Of a stretch of 39,091 bases of DNA, positions 14,726-22,725 are shown piece after piece. The DNA comes from a bacterium (GTDB lineage Bacteria; Patescibacteriota; Saccharimonadia; Saccharimonadales; UBA4665), in the NCBI GenBank assembly GCA_021851735.1, contig JAJZCD010000008.1, positions 1 to 39,091 of the forward strand. The letters are read 5' to 3'. The first letter of the stretch is position 1; every line of letters starts with the position of its first letter. The notes under the pieces are model-generated. The model saw nothing but the letters and a program-made list of their open reading frames with translations. It was not told the DNA's origin and ran no database searches. The position numbers were made by a program, and so were the translations under genes.

Positions 14726-15355
14726 TTAGTTTTCCCCCTTGTAGATCCACACCTTGATGCCAATGATGCCGGCGCCCGGGAATAGTGCACGTGCTGCAGC
14801 GTAGTCAATGTTGGCACGGATAGTGTGTAATGGAACACTACCCATAACTTCTTTTTCACGCCGCGACATTTCAGCACCGTTCAGGCGGCCGGATACCTCG
14901 ATACGGATACCTCGAGCACCTGCACGCATAGTAGCGGCGCTAGCGCTTTTTATAGCTCGTCGGAAACTCATGCGACGTTCTATCTGATGGGCAATGTTTT
15001 CTGCGACTAATTTAGCGTAGAGGTCTGGTTTCTTGACTTCTTCAATGTTTACACGAACCGGTACGCCGTATACTTTTTCGACGGCAGCCTTGGTCTCTTG
15101 AGCGCCCTGGCCCCCTCGACCAATAACGACACCAGCCTTAGCGGTCGCGATCGTAACTGTCACCAGATTTGGTGAACGCTCAATGTCGACCTTGTTGATG
15201 GCGCCACGACTTCCAAATTTATCTTGAATCAGTTTGCGTACTTTTAGGTCATCAGCCAAGTACTTTGCGTATTGGTTCTTACCAACGAACCATTTGCTTC
15301 GCCAATCTTTGTTGACTTGCAGGCGCATACTGACAGGGTTTACTTTTTGTCCCAT
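14726..15355 (-). CDS. rpsC: 30S ribosomal protein S3
   Basis: S3 guards the mRNA entry and helps unwind mRNA. The 209-residue product begins [20 protein letters not shown], has a KH type II domain with the GxxG-type loop ([17 protein letters not shown], about 76-92) and the C-terminal domain with [20 protein letters not shown]-like sequence. It overlaps rplV by one base. Confidence 0.97.
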   Translation of the reverse strand: MGQKVNPVSMRLQVNKDWRSKWFVGKNQYAKYLADDLKVRKLIQDKFGSRGAINKVDIERSPNLVTVTIATAKAGVVIGRGGQGAQETKAAVEKVYGVPVRVNIEEVKKPDLYAKLVAENIAHQIERRMSFRRAIKSASAATMRAGARGIRIEVSGRLNGAEMSRREKEVMGSVPLHTIRANIDYAAARALFPGAGIIGIKVWIYKGEN

Positions 15356-15729
15356 TATGCTGTCTCCTTTGCTGTCGTTGGTTTCTTAGTCTTTCGGACC
15401 TCTCCGTCGACAAGAACTCTAATGTGGCTGCTACGCTTTTGATACGGCAGTGCACGACCCATTGCGGCTGGACGATATCGCTTGACGCGTGGTCCATGGT
15501 TAACGGTAATCTCTACAATACGAAGTGTGTCCGCTTTGTAGTTGTGATTATGCGTTGCATTACCAACTGCACTTTTAATCGTCTTAAGTACTGGGGTGGC
15601 GGCACGTCGTGGCGTGTGCTCTAGGATAATAAGAGCGTCTGCTACCGTACGACCCCTAACAAGGTGGGCTACACTACCAACTTTGCGCGGGCTCATGCGA
15701 ACACCTCTTGATTCTGCTTTTACTGCCAT
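15355..15729 (-). CDS. rplV: 50S ribosomal protein L22
   Basis: L22 has a long loop lining the exit tunnel. The 124-residue product has RMSPRKVGSVAHLVRGRTVADAL, the loop NYKADTLRIVEITVNHGPRVKRYRPAAMGRALPY, and RSSHIRVLVDGE. A short hidden ORF overlaps its first codons; AGGAGGG precedes the ATG. Confidence 0.97.
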   Translation of the reverse strand: MAVKAESRGVRMSPRKVGSVAHLVRGRTVADALIILEHTPRRAATPVLKTIKSAVGNATHNHNYKADTLRIVEITVNHGPRVKRYRPAAMGRALPYQKRSSHIRVLVDGEVRKTKKPTTAKETA

Positions 15730-15800
15730 TTTGAGCCCTCCTGCAGAGAAGCTACATGATATGGATTACTTGGATTATTCCTCATCTCTCGACTCTTCAT
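15720..15800 (-). CDS. Hidden small ORF between rpsS and rplV (26 aa)
   Basis: The ATG lies 1 nt after the rpsS stop with AAAGG about 10 nt upstream, and the frame ends 10 nt inside rplV. The product, 26 residues, is polar (MKSREMRNNPSNPYH start) and contains EGS, the in-frame reading of the rplV binding site. It is one of the weaker members because its stop runs into rplV instead of abutting the start codon. Confidence 0.45.
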   Translation of the reverse strand: MKSREMRNNPSNPYHVASLQEGSKWQ

Positions 15801-15801
15801 A

Positions 15802-16074
15802 CTATTTGCCTTTCGCCAATTTGCCACCGTGTGACTTAAATTTGCGGGTAGGACTAAACTCACCAAGTTTGTGACCGACCATGTTCTCGGTTACAAATAC
15901 CGGCACATGGACCTTGCCGTTGTGGACAGCAAATGTTTTTCCTACAAACTCTGGGGCGATTGTACTTGCTCGAGCCCAGGTCTTTATGATGGTGCGATCA
16001 TCGGTACCAAGCGATGCGACTTTCTTCGCAAGCTTGGGGTCGATGAATGGCCCTTTCTTAAGCGAACGACTCAT
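15802..16074 (-). CDS. rpsS: 30S ribosomal protein S19
   Basis: S19 pairs with S13 in the small-subunit head. The 90-residue protein matches the family from [19 protein letters not shown] through [29 protein letters not shown] to [29 protein letters not shown] lies upstream inside a hidden 25-codon ORF whose TGA overlaps this ATG. Confidence 0.97.
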   Translation of the reverse strand: MSRSLKKGPFIDPKLAKKVASLGTDDRTIIKTWARASTIAPEFVGKTFAVHNGKVHVPVFVTENMVGHKLGEFSPTRKFKSHGGKLAKGK

Positions 16075-16148
16075 ACAGCACTCCCTTCAGTTGTTTCAAT
16101 GCTCGTTGCCATTGATAATCGTAAACTAGGTATTACAACATGAAACAT
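16071..16148 (-). CDS. Hidden small ORF between rplB and rpsS (25 aa)
   Basis: The ATG follows the rplB stop by 5 nt, with GAGGAG reaching back into rplB, and the TGA overlaps the rpsS ATG (ATGA). The 25-residue product is mildly hydrophobic ([16 protein letters not shown]) and ends TTEGSAV, the EGS codons being the rpsS binding site. Function unknown. Confidence 0.6.
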   Translation of the reverse strand: MFHVVIPSLRLSMATSIETTEGSAV

Positions 16149-16153
16149 GACAG

Positions 16154-16984
16154 TTATCTCCTCTTAGCCGCATGGCGGTCCCGCACAATCATGTTGTCTG
16201 TCTGCTTGCGACGGCGGGTTTTATAACCGAGCGTCTTTTGACCCCACGGAGTACGTGGTGCCTTAGCTGTACCGTGGCGTCCACCGTCACCGCCACCATG
16301 CGGGTGGTCTACCGCATTCATAACCACACCCCTAACAGACGGGCGCTTACCCATGTGCCGTGAGCGTCCAGCTTTACCAGTTTTGACATTTTGGTGTTGT
16401 TCGTTGCCGACAACGCCAATAGTAGCTGTGCAGTTAAGATGTACACGTCGTACTTCACCGCTGGGGAGACGAACTTGGCCATAGTCGCCTTCTTTAGCCA
16501 TCAATTGTGCGCCATTACCGGCAGAACGTACCATCTGTGCACCTTTACCTGGCTGCAGTTCGATGGCATGGATGGAAGCTCCGGCAGGTATATTGCGCAA
16601 TGGCAATCGGTTGCCAGTTTCAATAGCGGCTTCTTGGTGTGCGGCAAGTGTCTGACCGACATACATTCCCTTGGCTGCCAACACATAGTGATATGTGCCG
16701 TTCGATTCTTTGACGCGGGCGATACGTGCACTTCGGTTTGGATCGTACTCAATGTGCTCGATAGTTCCCTCGCCTTTGAAGTTGAAATTAATAAGACGGT
16801 AATGTCTACGAGCGCCGCCTCCCTGATGACGCGTTGTAATACGTCCCTGGTTATTTCGACCGCTACCACGTCTCTTAGTAACTACTAGTGAACGAACAGG
16901 CCTTTTGGTAGTGATACCATCAAAGTCCTGGCTGCTCATACCGCGTCGGCCGGGGGTCGTCGGCTTGTATTGCTTAATGCTCAT
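16154..16984 (-). CDS. rplB: 50S ribosomal protein L2
   Basis: L2 supports subunit joining and the peptidyl transferase centre. The 276-residue protein has the N-terminal YKPTTPGRRGMS, the OB-like and SH3-like domains, and the signature MNAVDHPHGGGDGGRHG (about 223-239) including the conserved histidines. It starts at the rplW stop. Confidence 0.98.
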   Translation of the reverse strand: MSIKQYKPTTPGRRGMSSQDFDGITTKRPVRSLVVTKRRGSGRNNQGRITTRHQGGGARRHYRLINFNFKGEGTIEHIEYDPNRSARIARVKESNGTYHYVLAAKGMYVGQTLAAHQEAAIETGNRLPLRNIPAGASIHAIELQPGKGAQMVRSAGNGAQLMAKEGDYGQVRLPSGEVRRVHLNCTATIGVVGNEQHQNVKTGKAGRSRHMGKRPSVRGVVMNAVDHPHGGGDGGRHGTAKAPRTPWGQKTLGYKTRRRKQTDNMIVRDRHAAKRR

Positions 16985-17430
16985 TATTTATCTCCTGCCT
17001 TCCGATTCCGTAGTAAACCACGGTGACTAGTTTTATTCTCGGCTTTCGGAGTCTTGCTGGTTACGTTAGATATTGTCTTAGTCTTTTCAGCCTTCTTCTC
17101 GTTTGTCTTGGTAGTTTCTTTAGCTTCGGTTTCCTCAGCTGCAAAGAATGGCAGGTGGCTGCCTACTCGTAGACTAATGTAGGCCTTTTTGACGTCAGCC
17201 TGCGTCCCGCTACGATTTGAGTAGCGCTTGCCGGTTGTGTTCATCACACGTTTAGCTTTTCCTTTGTGGTTACTAACTCGTACGCTTGCAACGCTAACTG
17301 CAAACTGCTTTTCTACAACTGCGGCGATCTCGTGCTTGTTCAGCTCTTTTGGAACGTCAATAACGAACGTATTGTTCGCTTGGGCAGTCGCGTAAGCTTT
17401 TTCGCTTAGTCGTGGTTTTAGTACGTACAT
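16984..17430 (-). CDS. rplW: 50S ribosomal protein L23 with extended C-terminus
   Basis: L23 is the tunnel-exit docking site for trigger factor and SRP. From MYVLKPRLSEKAYATAQ the core spans about residues 1-95 (VEKQFAVSVASVRVSNHKGKAKR, GTQADVKKAYISLRVG). A further 50 residues form a Lys/Thr/Glu-rich tail not seen in most L23 proteins. The ATG at 17430 overlaps the rplD stop (TAATG) with GGAGGTG upstream; the frame extends to 17451 without a better start. Confidence 0.95.
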   Translation of the reverse strand: MYVLKPRLSEKAYATAQANNTFVIDVPKELNKHEIAAVVEKQFAVSVASVRVSNHKGKAKRVMNTTGKRYSNRSGTQADVKKAYISLRVGSHLPFFAAEETEAKETTKTNEKKAEKTKTISNVTSKTPKAENKTSHRGLLRNRKAGDK

Positions 17431-18074
17431 TACTTTGCACCTCCGAGCCATGTTTCAATCGTTTTCTGGGCCTCTGAGCTTATCACAATAGCATCAGCAT
17501 TCATGACATCGTATACATTGACGTATGTAGCGGCGACTAACTTAACAGTAGCTAGATTGGCAGTGGCTCGAACCAGCTCTGGAGTTTTCTCGGCCTCAGA
17601 TACAACGATAAGCGTACGGCGCTTTGTGTCAAATTTGGCAAGCAATTTGCTCATTGCTTTTGTCTTGCCATCTTTGCTTGTCAACTTTTCAACGATGATG
17701 ATTTTGTTATCTGCGACAGCTATGCTGAGCGCTTGTCGGGTAGCCAGTCGCTTAGCGGCGACCGGCAGCTTCTTACTGTAGTTTTCAAACCCAGTTGGGC
17801 CAAAGACAATACCGCCACCGCGCCAGATTGGGTTACGCGATGATCCGAAACGTGCCCGGCCAGTGCCCTTCTGTTTCCATGGTTTTTTACCACCACCGCG
17901 TACTAGGCCACGTGTCTTAACAACTGCAAGATTCTCACGCCCATTAGCCTGGTACGTGTCATATGCCTGGCGGACCAACTGGTGGTCGGTTACCTCAACG
18001 CCAAACACTGAAGCATCAAGCTTTGCAGGGGTTGTAGCTTTAGCGCCACTTACCGTATAAGTCGGAACTGACAT
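17430..18074 (-). CDS. rplD: 50S ribosomal protein L4
   Basis: L4 reaches into the exit tunnel and represses the S10 operon in E. coli. The 214-residue product has the tunnel loop TRGLVRGGGKKPWKQKGTGRARFGSSRNPIWRGGG (about 54-88), split only by standard residues, and the C-terminal domain KTPELVRATANLATVKLVAATYVNVYDVMNAD. It starts 2 nt after the rplC stop. The structured leader before rplC is a candidate target for L4 control, by analogy only. Confidence 0.97.
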   Translation of the reverse strand: MSVPTYTVSGAKATTPAKLDASVFGVEVTDHQLVRQAYDTYQANGRENLAVVKTRGLVRGGGKKPWKQKGTGRARFGSSRNPIWRGGGIVFGPTGFENYSKKLPVAAKRLATRQALSIAVADNKIIIVEKLTSKDGKTKAMSKLLAKFDTKRRTLIVVSEAEKTPELVRATANLATVKLVAATYVNVYDVMNADAIVISSEAQKTIETWLGGAK

Positions 18075-18076
18075 AT

Positions 18077-18703
18077 TTACTTCTCCCCCTTGATGATTAC
18101 GATACCCTTATTTGGACCAGGTACGGCACCGACGATACCAATGTATCCCTTGTCATTATCAACGAGAGCTACTTTTAGATTACGGACAGTAACTTGTTCA
18201 TGTCCAAGGTGACCCGCCATCTTTTTTCCTTTCAGAATATGCTGCGGATACATACTTCCAATAGAACCGACTCGGCGGTATGAACCGCCACCGTGCGTCT
18301 TACGACCCCGATGGAAATTGTGTCGGCGAATTGTTCCAGCCCAGCCCTTCCCTTTGCTTGTGCCAGTTACGTGTACGATGTCACCAACTGAAAAGACCTC
18401 GGGGTTGAGCGTAGTGCCTACCTTGAGGTCGTCAGTAATGTCATCGTCATTAGTGAGACGAATCTCACGAATAATCTTTGGCATCTTGCCTGATGCTTTA
18501 AAATGACCGAGTTGCGCCTTAGCGGTCTTACTCTCTTTGGCGTTCTCAAAACCGACTTGCACTGCGGTGTATCCGTCAGTATCAGTGGTCTTAACCTGTG
18601 TAACGACACAGGGACTAGCGGAAAGCAACGTAATAGCTTGAACAGCGCCATCTTCAGCAATGGCGGAAGTCATGCCTACCTTTCTTGTTATAAGAGCTTT
18701 CAT
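18077..18703 (-). CDS. rplC: 50S ribosomal protein L3
   Basis: L3 is an early assembly protein near the A site. From MKALITRKVGMTSAI it is 208 residues, with the signature HNFHRGRKTHGGGSYRRVGSIGSM and KKMAGHLGHEQVTVRNLKV. An in-frame ATG at 18736 also has a good GAGG site and would add 11 residues; 18703 is preferred because it fits the family N-terminus. It is the first gene of its unit, behind a TTGACA promoter and a leader of about 158 nt. Confidence 0.95.
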   Translation of the reverse strand: MKALITRKVGMTSAIAEDGAVQAITLLSASPCVVTQVKTTDTDGYTAVQVGFENAKESKTAKAQLGHFKASGKMPKIIREIRLTNDDDITDDLKVGTTLNPEVFSVGDIVHVTGTSKGKGWAGTIRRHNFHRGRKTHGGGSYRRVGSIGSMYPQHILKGKKMAGHLGHEQVTVRNLKVALVDNDKGYIGIVGAVPGPNKGIVIIKGEK

Positions 18704-18747
18704 AGTTACCTCATGTTTTAGATTCGCTTGCGACATTTTGCCTCACC

Positions 18748-18842
18748 CTGAGTGCTGCAAGACTCAGAGACAAAGCATAAAAAATGCCGGCGGCTGGCGG
18801 TTTCTACCCCTGTTACGGAGTGACCCTTCCAAACTCGCCAAG
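18748..18842 (-). ncRNA. Structured 5' leader of the rplC operon (candidate cis-regulatory RNA)
   Basis: In the transcript, TTGGCG-A-GTTT (18831-18841) pairs with AAAC-CGCCAG (18794-18803) to give a ten-pair stem with a single bulged A. It encloses a second stem, ACTCC/GGGGT, with a GTAACA loop. A run of six U follows about 9 nt after the outer stem, and a separate CTGAGT/ACTCAG hairpin lies at 18748-18767, just before the L3 start region. The position suggests autoregulation of the S10-type operon; the fold is unlike any leader I can name. Confidence 0.5.
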
Positions 18843-18867
18843 GGCGAATAATTTAATATACCAATCT

Positions 18868-18897
18868 AGAGTACCACGTAACACCTACCTCTGTCAA
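18868..18897 (-). promoter_or_regulatory. Promoter of the rplC-to-rplO operon
   Basis: Minus strand TTGACA (perfect -35), 18 nt, TACTCT. It lies between the end of the 89-residue membrane protein gene and rplC; transcription should begin near 18861. Confidence 0.75.
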
Positions 18898-18915
18898 TGT
18901 GTTGCGTATTCTACA

Positions 18916-19185
18916 CTAAATCCCAATGAAAAGACCGTACGGAGCTATCAGCCCGACGAGTGCGGCCAATACGAGCACGGCATATTCTATCTTACGGTCA
19001 ATGCGAAAGTGCTCATGGCTGGTAAATAATAATCCGACCACGAGGCCTACCGGTAGTGGAATGCCTGTCGTTAGATTGGCAGTATGTATCTTGAGCCATA
19101 GTGAACCAAGTAATACGTATAGTACCAACTTAAATATGAACACACCGTCGAGTTCAGTTTGTTGCTGTTTTTTGCTTTTTGTCAC
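18916..19185 (-). CDS. Small membrane protein, unknown
   Basis: With a GTG start at 19185 the product has 89 residues: a basic/Gln N-terminus (TKSKKQQQ) and three hydrophobic stretches (about 14-33, 41-55 and 67-88). A TATACT box lies 9 nt before the GTG, so translation may start on a leaderless mRNA; the frame upstream (to 19233) overlaps that box and the rpsJ terminator. It sits between rpsJ and rplC, where no gene normally lies. I do not recognise a family. Confidence 0.55.
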   Translation of the reverse strand: MTKSKKQQQTELDGVFIFKLVLYVLLGSLWLKIHTANLTTGIPLPVGLVVGLLFTSHEHFRIDRKIEYAVLVLAALVGLIAPYGLFIGI

Positions 19186-19194
19186 TTCGTTTGC

Positions 19195-19200
19195 AGTATA
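19195..19200 (-). promoter_or_regulatory. -10 box of the 89-residue membrane protein gene
   Basis: TATACT on the minus strand, 9 nt before the GTG start; no convincing -35 box is visible. Confidence 0.45.
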
Positions 19201-19215
19201 ACAGACTGTGTCCGC

Positions 19216-19250
19216 AAAATAAAAAAGAACCACCGTACCTCGGTGGTTCT
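19216..19250 (-). terminator. Terminator after rpsJ
   Basis: A perfect 10-bp stem (AGAACCACCG/CGGTGGTTCT), 5-nt loop and a TTTTTTATTTT tract on the minus strand end the rpsJ transcript 34 nt after its stop. This splits rpsJ from rplC. Confidence 0.9.
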
Positions 19251-19283
19251 AGTAGTGCTTACACCGCTATGGGCTTACGCTGC

Positions 19284-19610
19284 TTACATTTTAATTTCGA
19301 CGTCACAACCTGCTGGTAAGCTGAGGTTCATTAGACTGTCTATTGTCTTTGGAGTTGGCTCAAAGACATCAATGAGACGTTTATGAGTGCGCATCTCAAA
19401 CTGCTCACGCCCCTTCTTGTAGACGTGGGGGCTCTTCACTACGGTAAATGTGCTTCTGCGAGTTGGTAGTGGTATTGGCCCAGCCAATGAAGCTCCCGTA
19501 CGAAGCGCAGTATCTACAATCTGTTTGGCCGCCTGATCGATAACTTTATGATCGTATGCTTTTAGACGGATACGAATCCGTTGCTTCTGGTCAGTTTTAC
19601 CATCTGACAT
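19284..19610 (-). CDS. rpsJ: 30S ribosomal protein S10
   Basis: S10 is a head protein that also binds NusB in antitermination in other bacteria. The 108-residue sequence has [64 protein letters not shown] and the C-terminal [17 protein letters not shown] precedes the ATG. It is normally first in the S10 operon; here a terminator directly follows it, so it appears to be its own unit. Confidence 0.97.
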   Translation of the reverse strand: MSDGKTDQKQRIRIRLKAYDHKVIDQAAKQIVDTALRTGASLAGPIPLPTRRSTFTVVKSPHVYKKGREQFEMRTHKRLIDVFEPTPKTIDSLMNLSLPAGCDVEIKM

Positions 19611-19908
19611 AGTAATTACGTCCTTTTACCGGCTCGTCCCGGTTTGAGCGCTGTAACATCTTGACGATTGGCTAAGGCAACCGGCATGACTTTTAATCAG
19701 CACTGCATTAGTTTACAGAAATAGATTGTACAATATTTCTACATAAAACGAAAGAACAAGTATATGGCACACTTCTACGTATTGCAGTCAGATGACACTT
19801 TTCGGTTTTTTTACAACCAGCCTGCTCGGTTTAATTGCAATAGGTTTTAATGCGTAGTGAAGAACCTAAGATGGGACGAGCTGTTAAAGCAATTGGTAAC
19901 GAATGCTA

Positions 19909-20103
19909 TTACACGCCTAACGCATGCATCCCCTTGTACACAAGTATCGCCGGCCAGGCTATCGCCTTAATCACGGCCCAGACATGGCTCCAAAACCCTG
20001 TTGCTTGTATCCAGAAATACACCACAGCACCGATATACGCTAGGAACAACACAAAATCAATTGCACCACCTGTGGTTTTTATTCTTTTTATGCGCTCAGC
20101 CAT
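19909..20103 (-). CDS. Small two-helix membrane protein, unknown
   Basis: The ATG at 20103 has a strong CGGAGGA site 7 nt upstream; the longer frame to 20166 lacks one. The 64-residue product has a basic start (MAERIKRIK) and two aromatic-rich membrane helices (about 16-35 and 39-58). It lies between the tuf terminator and rpsJ, a place usually empty. Family and function are not recognised. The 298 nt to rpsJ (19611-19908) hold no ORF; a TACAAT box at 19725-19730 may be the rpsJ -10 element. Confidence 0.6.
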   Translation of the reverse strand: MAERIKRIKTTGGAIDFVLFLAYIGAVVYFWIQATGFWSHVWAVIKAIAWPAILVYKGMHALGV

Positions 20104-20182
20104 ACGTATGTCCTCCGAGCGTAATTCTAACGATCTTGCTCGTTCCCGCAGTAGCGTTCCCCACATATGTGTATGGACAAAA

Positions 20183-20214
20183 AAAATAAAACGCCCTTGC
20201 GAGCGTTTTATTTT
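20183..20214 (-). terminator. Terminator after tuf
   Basis: A 12-bp stem (AAAATAAAACGC/GCGTTTTATTTT) with an 8-nt loop; on the minus strand it is followed by more T residues. It lies 22 nt past the tuf stop. Confidence 0.9.
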
Positions 20215-20236
20215 AGAGAAAATGGATAGCTATGGA

Positions 20237-21421
20237 TTACTTGTCGATCTTAGTAACCACGCCTGCACCTACCGTGCGACCACCTTCGCGGATTGCAAAG
20301 CGCAATCCCTGCTCCATTGCAATAGGAGCTAGTAGTTTAACTTTGAAAGTTACTGTGTCCCCTGGCATAACCATTTCTTTGTCAGCTGGAAGTTCAACTT
20401 CGCCTGTAACATCCGTAGTACGGAAGTAGAACTGTGGCTTGTAGCCTTTGAAGAATGGTGTGTGTCGACCACCTTCTTCCTTGGTCAGAATGTAAACTTC
20501 TGAGTCAAACTCTGTGTGTGGCGTAATTGTTCCAGGCTTAGCGAGTACCTGACCACGTTCAATGTCGTTACGCTCGATACCGCGCAAAAGCACACCAGCG
20601 TTGTCGCCTGCCTGTCCTTGATCAAGGCTCTTCTTGAATGCCTCAATACCGGTTACGACAGATTTCTTGGTTGGGCGAATACCGACGATTTCGACCTCAT
20701 CGTTAATCTTGACGACACCAGTCTCGATACGACCAGTTGCAACCGTACCGCGTCCCTTAATAGAGAAGACGTCTTCGATGGGCATCAGGAAACTCTTGTC
20801 GAGGTCGCGCTTTGGTTCTGGGATGTAGTCATCCATTGCCTTCACAAGCTCCATGACTGCATCTTCGTTTGCGGCGTCGCCTTCGAGCGCCTTCGTGGCG
20901 GAACCCTTAACGATTGGACAGTCGCGATCAAAACCGTTCTTTTCAAGCAGGTCACGGATTTCTTCCTCAACGAGTTCCACGAGGTCGGCGTCAGCTAGGT
21001 CCATTTTGTTCATGAAGACCAAAATCTTCGGTACGCCTACCTGGCGAGCAAGTAGTACGTGCTCGCGAGTTTGTGGCATAGGTCCGTCAGCAGCTGACAC
21101 AACCAAAATTGCACCATCGATCTGTGCTGCACCAGTAATCATGTTTTTGACGTAGTCGGCGTGGCCCGGCATGTCAACGTGTGCATAGTGACGCTTTTCA
21201 CTCTCATACTCTTGGTGAGACGTCGCAATTGTGATACCCCGAGCGCGCTCTTCTGGTGCGTTGTCAATCTGGTCGTATGCAACCTTCTTGTTAACGTCAC
21301 TAGGCAGTTTCTTAGCTAGAACTGCGGTAATAGCGGCGGTTAAAGTTGTTTTACCGTGGTCGACGTGGCCCATAGTACCAACGTTGACGTGCGGCTTGCT
21401 GCGGTCAAATGTTGCTGCCAT
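20237..21421 (-). CDS. tuf: Elongation factor Tu
   Basis: EF-Tu brings aminoacyl-tRNA to the ribosome. The 394-residue protein has a complete GTPase domain: GHVDHGKT (P-loop, 19-26), RGITI in switch I, DMPGH (a Met replaces the common Cys), NKMD and SATKALEG, followed by domains II and III with [30 protein letters not shown] lies upstream. A consensus promoter places the transcription start about 177 nt before the ATG, a long leader. Unlike EF-G here, its NKxD motif is intact. Confidence 0.98.
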   Translation of the reverse strand: MAATFDRSKPHVNVGTMGHVDHGKTTLTAAITAVLAKKLPSDVNKKVAYDQIDNAPEERARGITIATSHQEYESEKRHYAHVDMPGHADYVKNMITGAAQIDGAILVVSAADGPMPQTREHVLLARQVGVPKILVFMNKMDLADADLVELVEEEIRDLLEKNGFDRDCPIVKGSATKALEGDAANEDAVMELVKAMDDYIPEPKRDLDKSFLMPIEDVFSIKGRGTVATGRIETGVVKINDEVEIVGIRPTKKSVVTGIEAFKKSLDQGQAGDNAGVLLRGIERNDIERGQVLAKPGTITPHTEFDSEVYILTKEEGGRHTPFFKGYKPQFYFRTTDVTGEVELPADKEMVMPGDTVTFKVKLLAPIAMEQGLRFAIREGGRTVGAGVVTKIDK

Positions 21422-21603
21422 TTTTAATGGTTTCTCCTTATATCATGTTATTCATACCCGGTACACTATGCTCTGAATTCCGATGCAGTTATACCTTTTC
21501 ATGCAGAGGTACAAAGCATACCGTACACAGACTGAACAACTCGATAGATTGTTAATTTAATGTTGCATGAGGATAGTAAAACTCACACGAGTTACGTAGC
21601 TTG

Positions 21604-21632
21604 ATTATAAGGAACCCAAAGAAGTTTGTAAA
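21604..21632 (-). promoter_or_regulatory. tuf promoter
   Basis: Minus strand TTTACA, 17 nt, TATAAT. The resulting leader (about 21598 to 21422) can form a TATGCT/AGCATA long-range stem. Confidence 0.8.
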
Positions 21633-21673
21633 GAGGCGTGCGCCCATGCAGAGCAGTCTGTCTCAGCCATACT

Positions 21674-21958
21674 TTAGCGCGGGCTATTACTGCGCTCTCG
21701 GATCTGTATCTCACGGCAAGCAGTGATAATCGTGGCAAATATCTCTTCCACGGCGCCCTTATCGAGCGGTCCTTTATTTAAATCGTCTATCTGTTCTAGG
21801 ATAAAGCGCTCGCGAGTTGGGTCATACGTCTTTCCGCCAATGCGGTTCTTGACGTCGCCAATTTCAATCGCCAGTGACGCCCGCTCGTTTATAAGTGAGA
21901 GTAGTTGTTCATCGATTGTATCTATCTGCTTCCGTAAGGTTGTAATATCATTTTGCAT
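21674..21958 (-). CDS. Monofunctional chorismate mutase, AroQ type
   Basis: The 94-residue all-helical protein matches the AroQ fold from LRKQIDTIDEQLLSLINERASLAIEIGDVK to YDPTRERFILEQI and NKGPL...IFATIITACREIQ. Predicted active-site residues are present: Arg9, Arg26, Lys37, Asp46, Arg49, Glu50 and Gln85. The family converts chorismate to prephenate. No other shikimate or aromatic gene is in the window, and CPR genomes usually lack that pathway, so the substrate in this cell is unclear. It follows the 185-residue gene by 56 nt and is probably co-transcribed with it. Confidence 0.88.
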   Translation of the reverse strand: MQNDITTLRKQIDTIDEQLLSLINERASLAIEIGDVKNRIGGKTYDPTRERFILEQIDDLNKGPLDKGAVEEIFATIITACREIQIRERSNSPR

Positions 21959-22014
21959 ATTTATTATGATACCACCTTATTTGTGTAGCCTTGCAGTGAT
22001 ATACCACACAGATA

Positions 22015-22572
22015 TTAAGTCGTCACTGCGTAACGTTTTAACAGACTACCCTCGACGAGACCTTCTATATAGTCGTAAATTTTTTCAACACGGGTAGCGT
22101 ATTGCTGTCGTTGAGTCTCATCCTGTGGCGGGACGCGACAGATCATAGTATGTAGCATCGCATTAAGTGGGTTTTGGTCCTGCTTACTCGCTTCGCGCGA
22201 CTCTTGCACATATGAGTGCATGCGTTCAAGTACCATGTCGGCTCGAACTTGATTAAGCTGCTTAGAGACAAAGTAATGACGTAAGGCCCGTAAGAATACA
22301 GCCTGATTTACGCTGCTACGCGTCTGGTCTTCAAAGCCGGGCATTGCCTGGTCACGGATGAGTGCCTGTGGCACTTGTTCTTCGCCGATAAGCAGTAAGA
22401 TGGCGAGGCCTAAGCAGCGCTGTTCAACCAAAAATCGTTCGTGATACTTTGATACCGCACGTTCTAGTTCCCAGGGCGCTCGTTCAATAAGCCGCTCTAT
22501 ACCAAGCGCGTAGAATTCGTACAACGAGATACTTGTCTTACTAGAACTAGCCGCTCTCTTTCCCTCTGTCAT
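22015..22572 (-). CDS. Conserved-looking helical protein, unknown
   Basis: The 185-residue product is rich in Glu, Arg, Gln and Leu and looks mostly helical and soluble (SLYEFYALGIERLIERAPWE; FLRALRHYFVSKQLNQ; RVEKIYDYIEGLVEGSLLKRY). I recognise no domain. A promoter (TTTACG, 17 nt, TATGCT at 22584-22612) ends 11 nt before the ATG and there is no Shine-Dalgarno sequence, suggesting a near-leaderless mRNA. It sits between fusA and tuf, genes normally adjacent, and is followed by the chorismate mutase. Confidence 0.7.
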   Translation of the reverse strand: MTEGKRAASSSKTSISLYEFYALGIERLIERAPWELERAVSKYHERFLVEQRCLGLAILLLIGEEQVPQALIRDQAMPGFEDQTRSSVNQAVFLRALRHYFVSKQLNQVRADMVLERMHSYVQESREASKQDQNPLNAMLHTMICRVPPQDETQRQQYATRVEKIYDYIEGLVEGSLLKRYAVTT

Positions 22573-22583
22573 AGCTATTTCTA

Positions 22584-22612
22584 AGCATACTACTAACAGA
22601 GGTCATCGTAAA
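22584..22612 (-). promoter_or_regulatory. Promoter of the 185-residue gene and chorismate mutase
   Basis: Minus strand TTTACG, 17 nt, TATGCT, 11 nt before the ATG at 22572. Confidence 0.65.
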
Positions 22613-22666
22613 GCCGTCCGTGCAGTGTGGTCTATAGCTTACGGCGTTAGACGAGTCATAGCCTAT

Positions 22667-22707
22667 ACAAATAACCTGCAAGTATCATGAGCCTGCAAGT
22701 TATTTGT
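22667..22707 (-). terminator. Hairpin after fusA
   Basis: The arms ACAAATAAC and GTTATTTGT (9 bp, perfect) are 23 nt apart, 19 nt past the fusA stop, and a T-rich stretch ends the stem. The loop contains two copies of ctgcaag. Confidence 0.6.
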
Positions 22708-22725
22708 GCCTAGGACTAGCAGTAG

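Noticed and set aside
18704-18800. Intrinsic attenuator at the U6 run in the rplC leader
   Set aside because: No strong hairpin ends directly at the U run; the outer stem stops about 9 nt before it.
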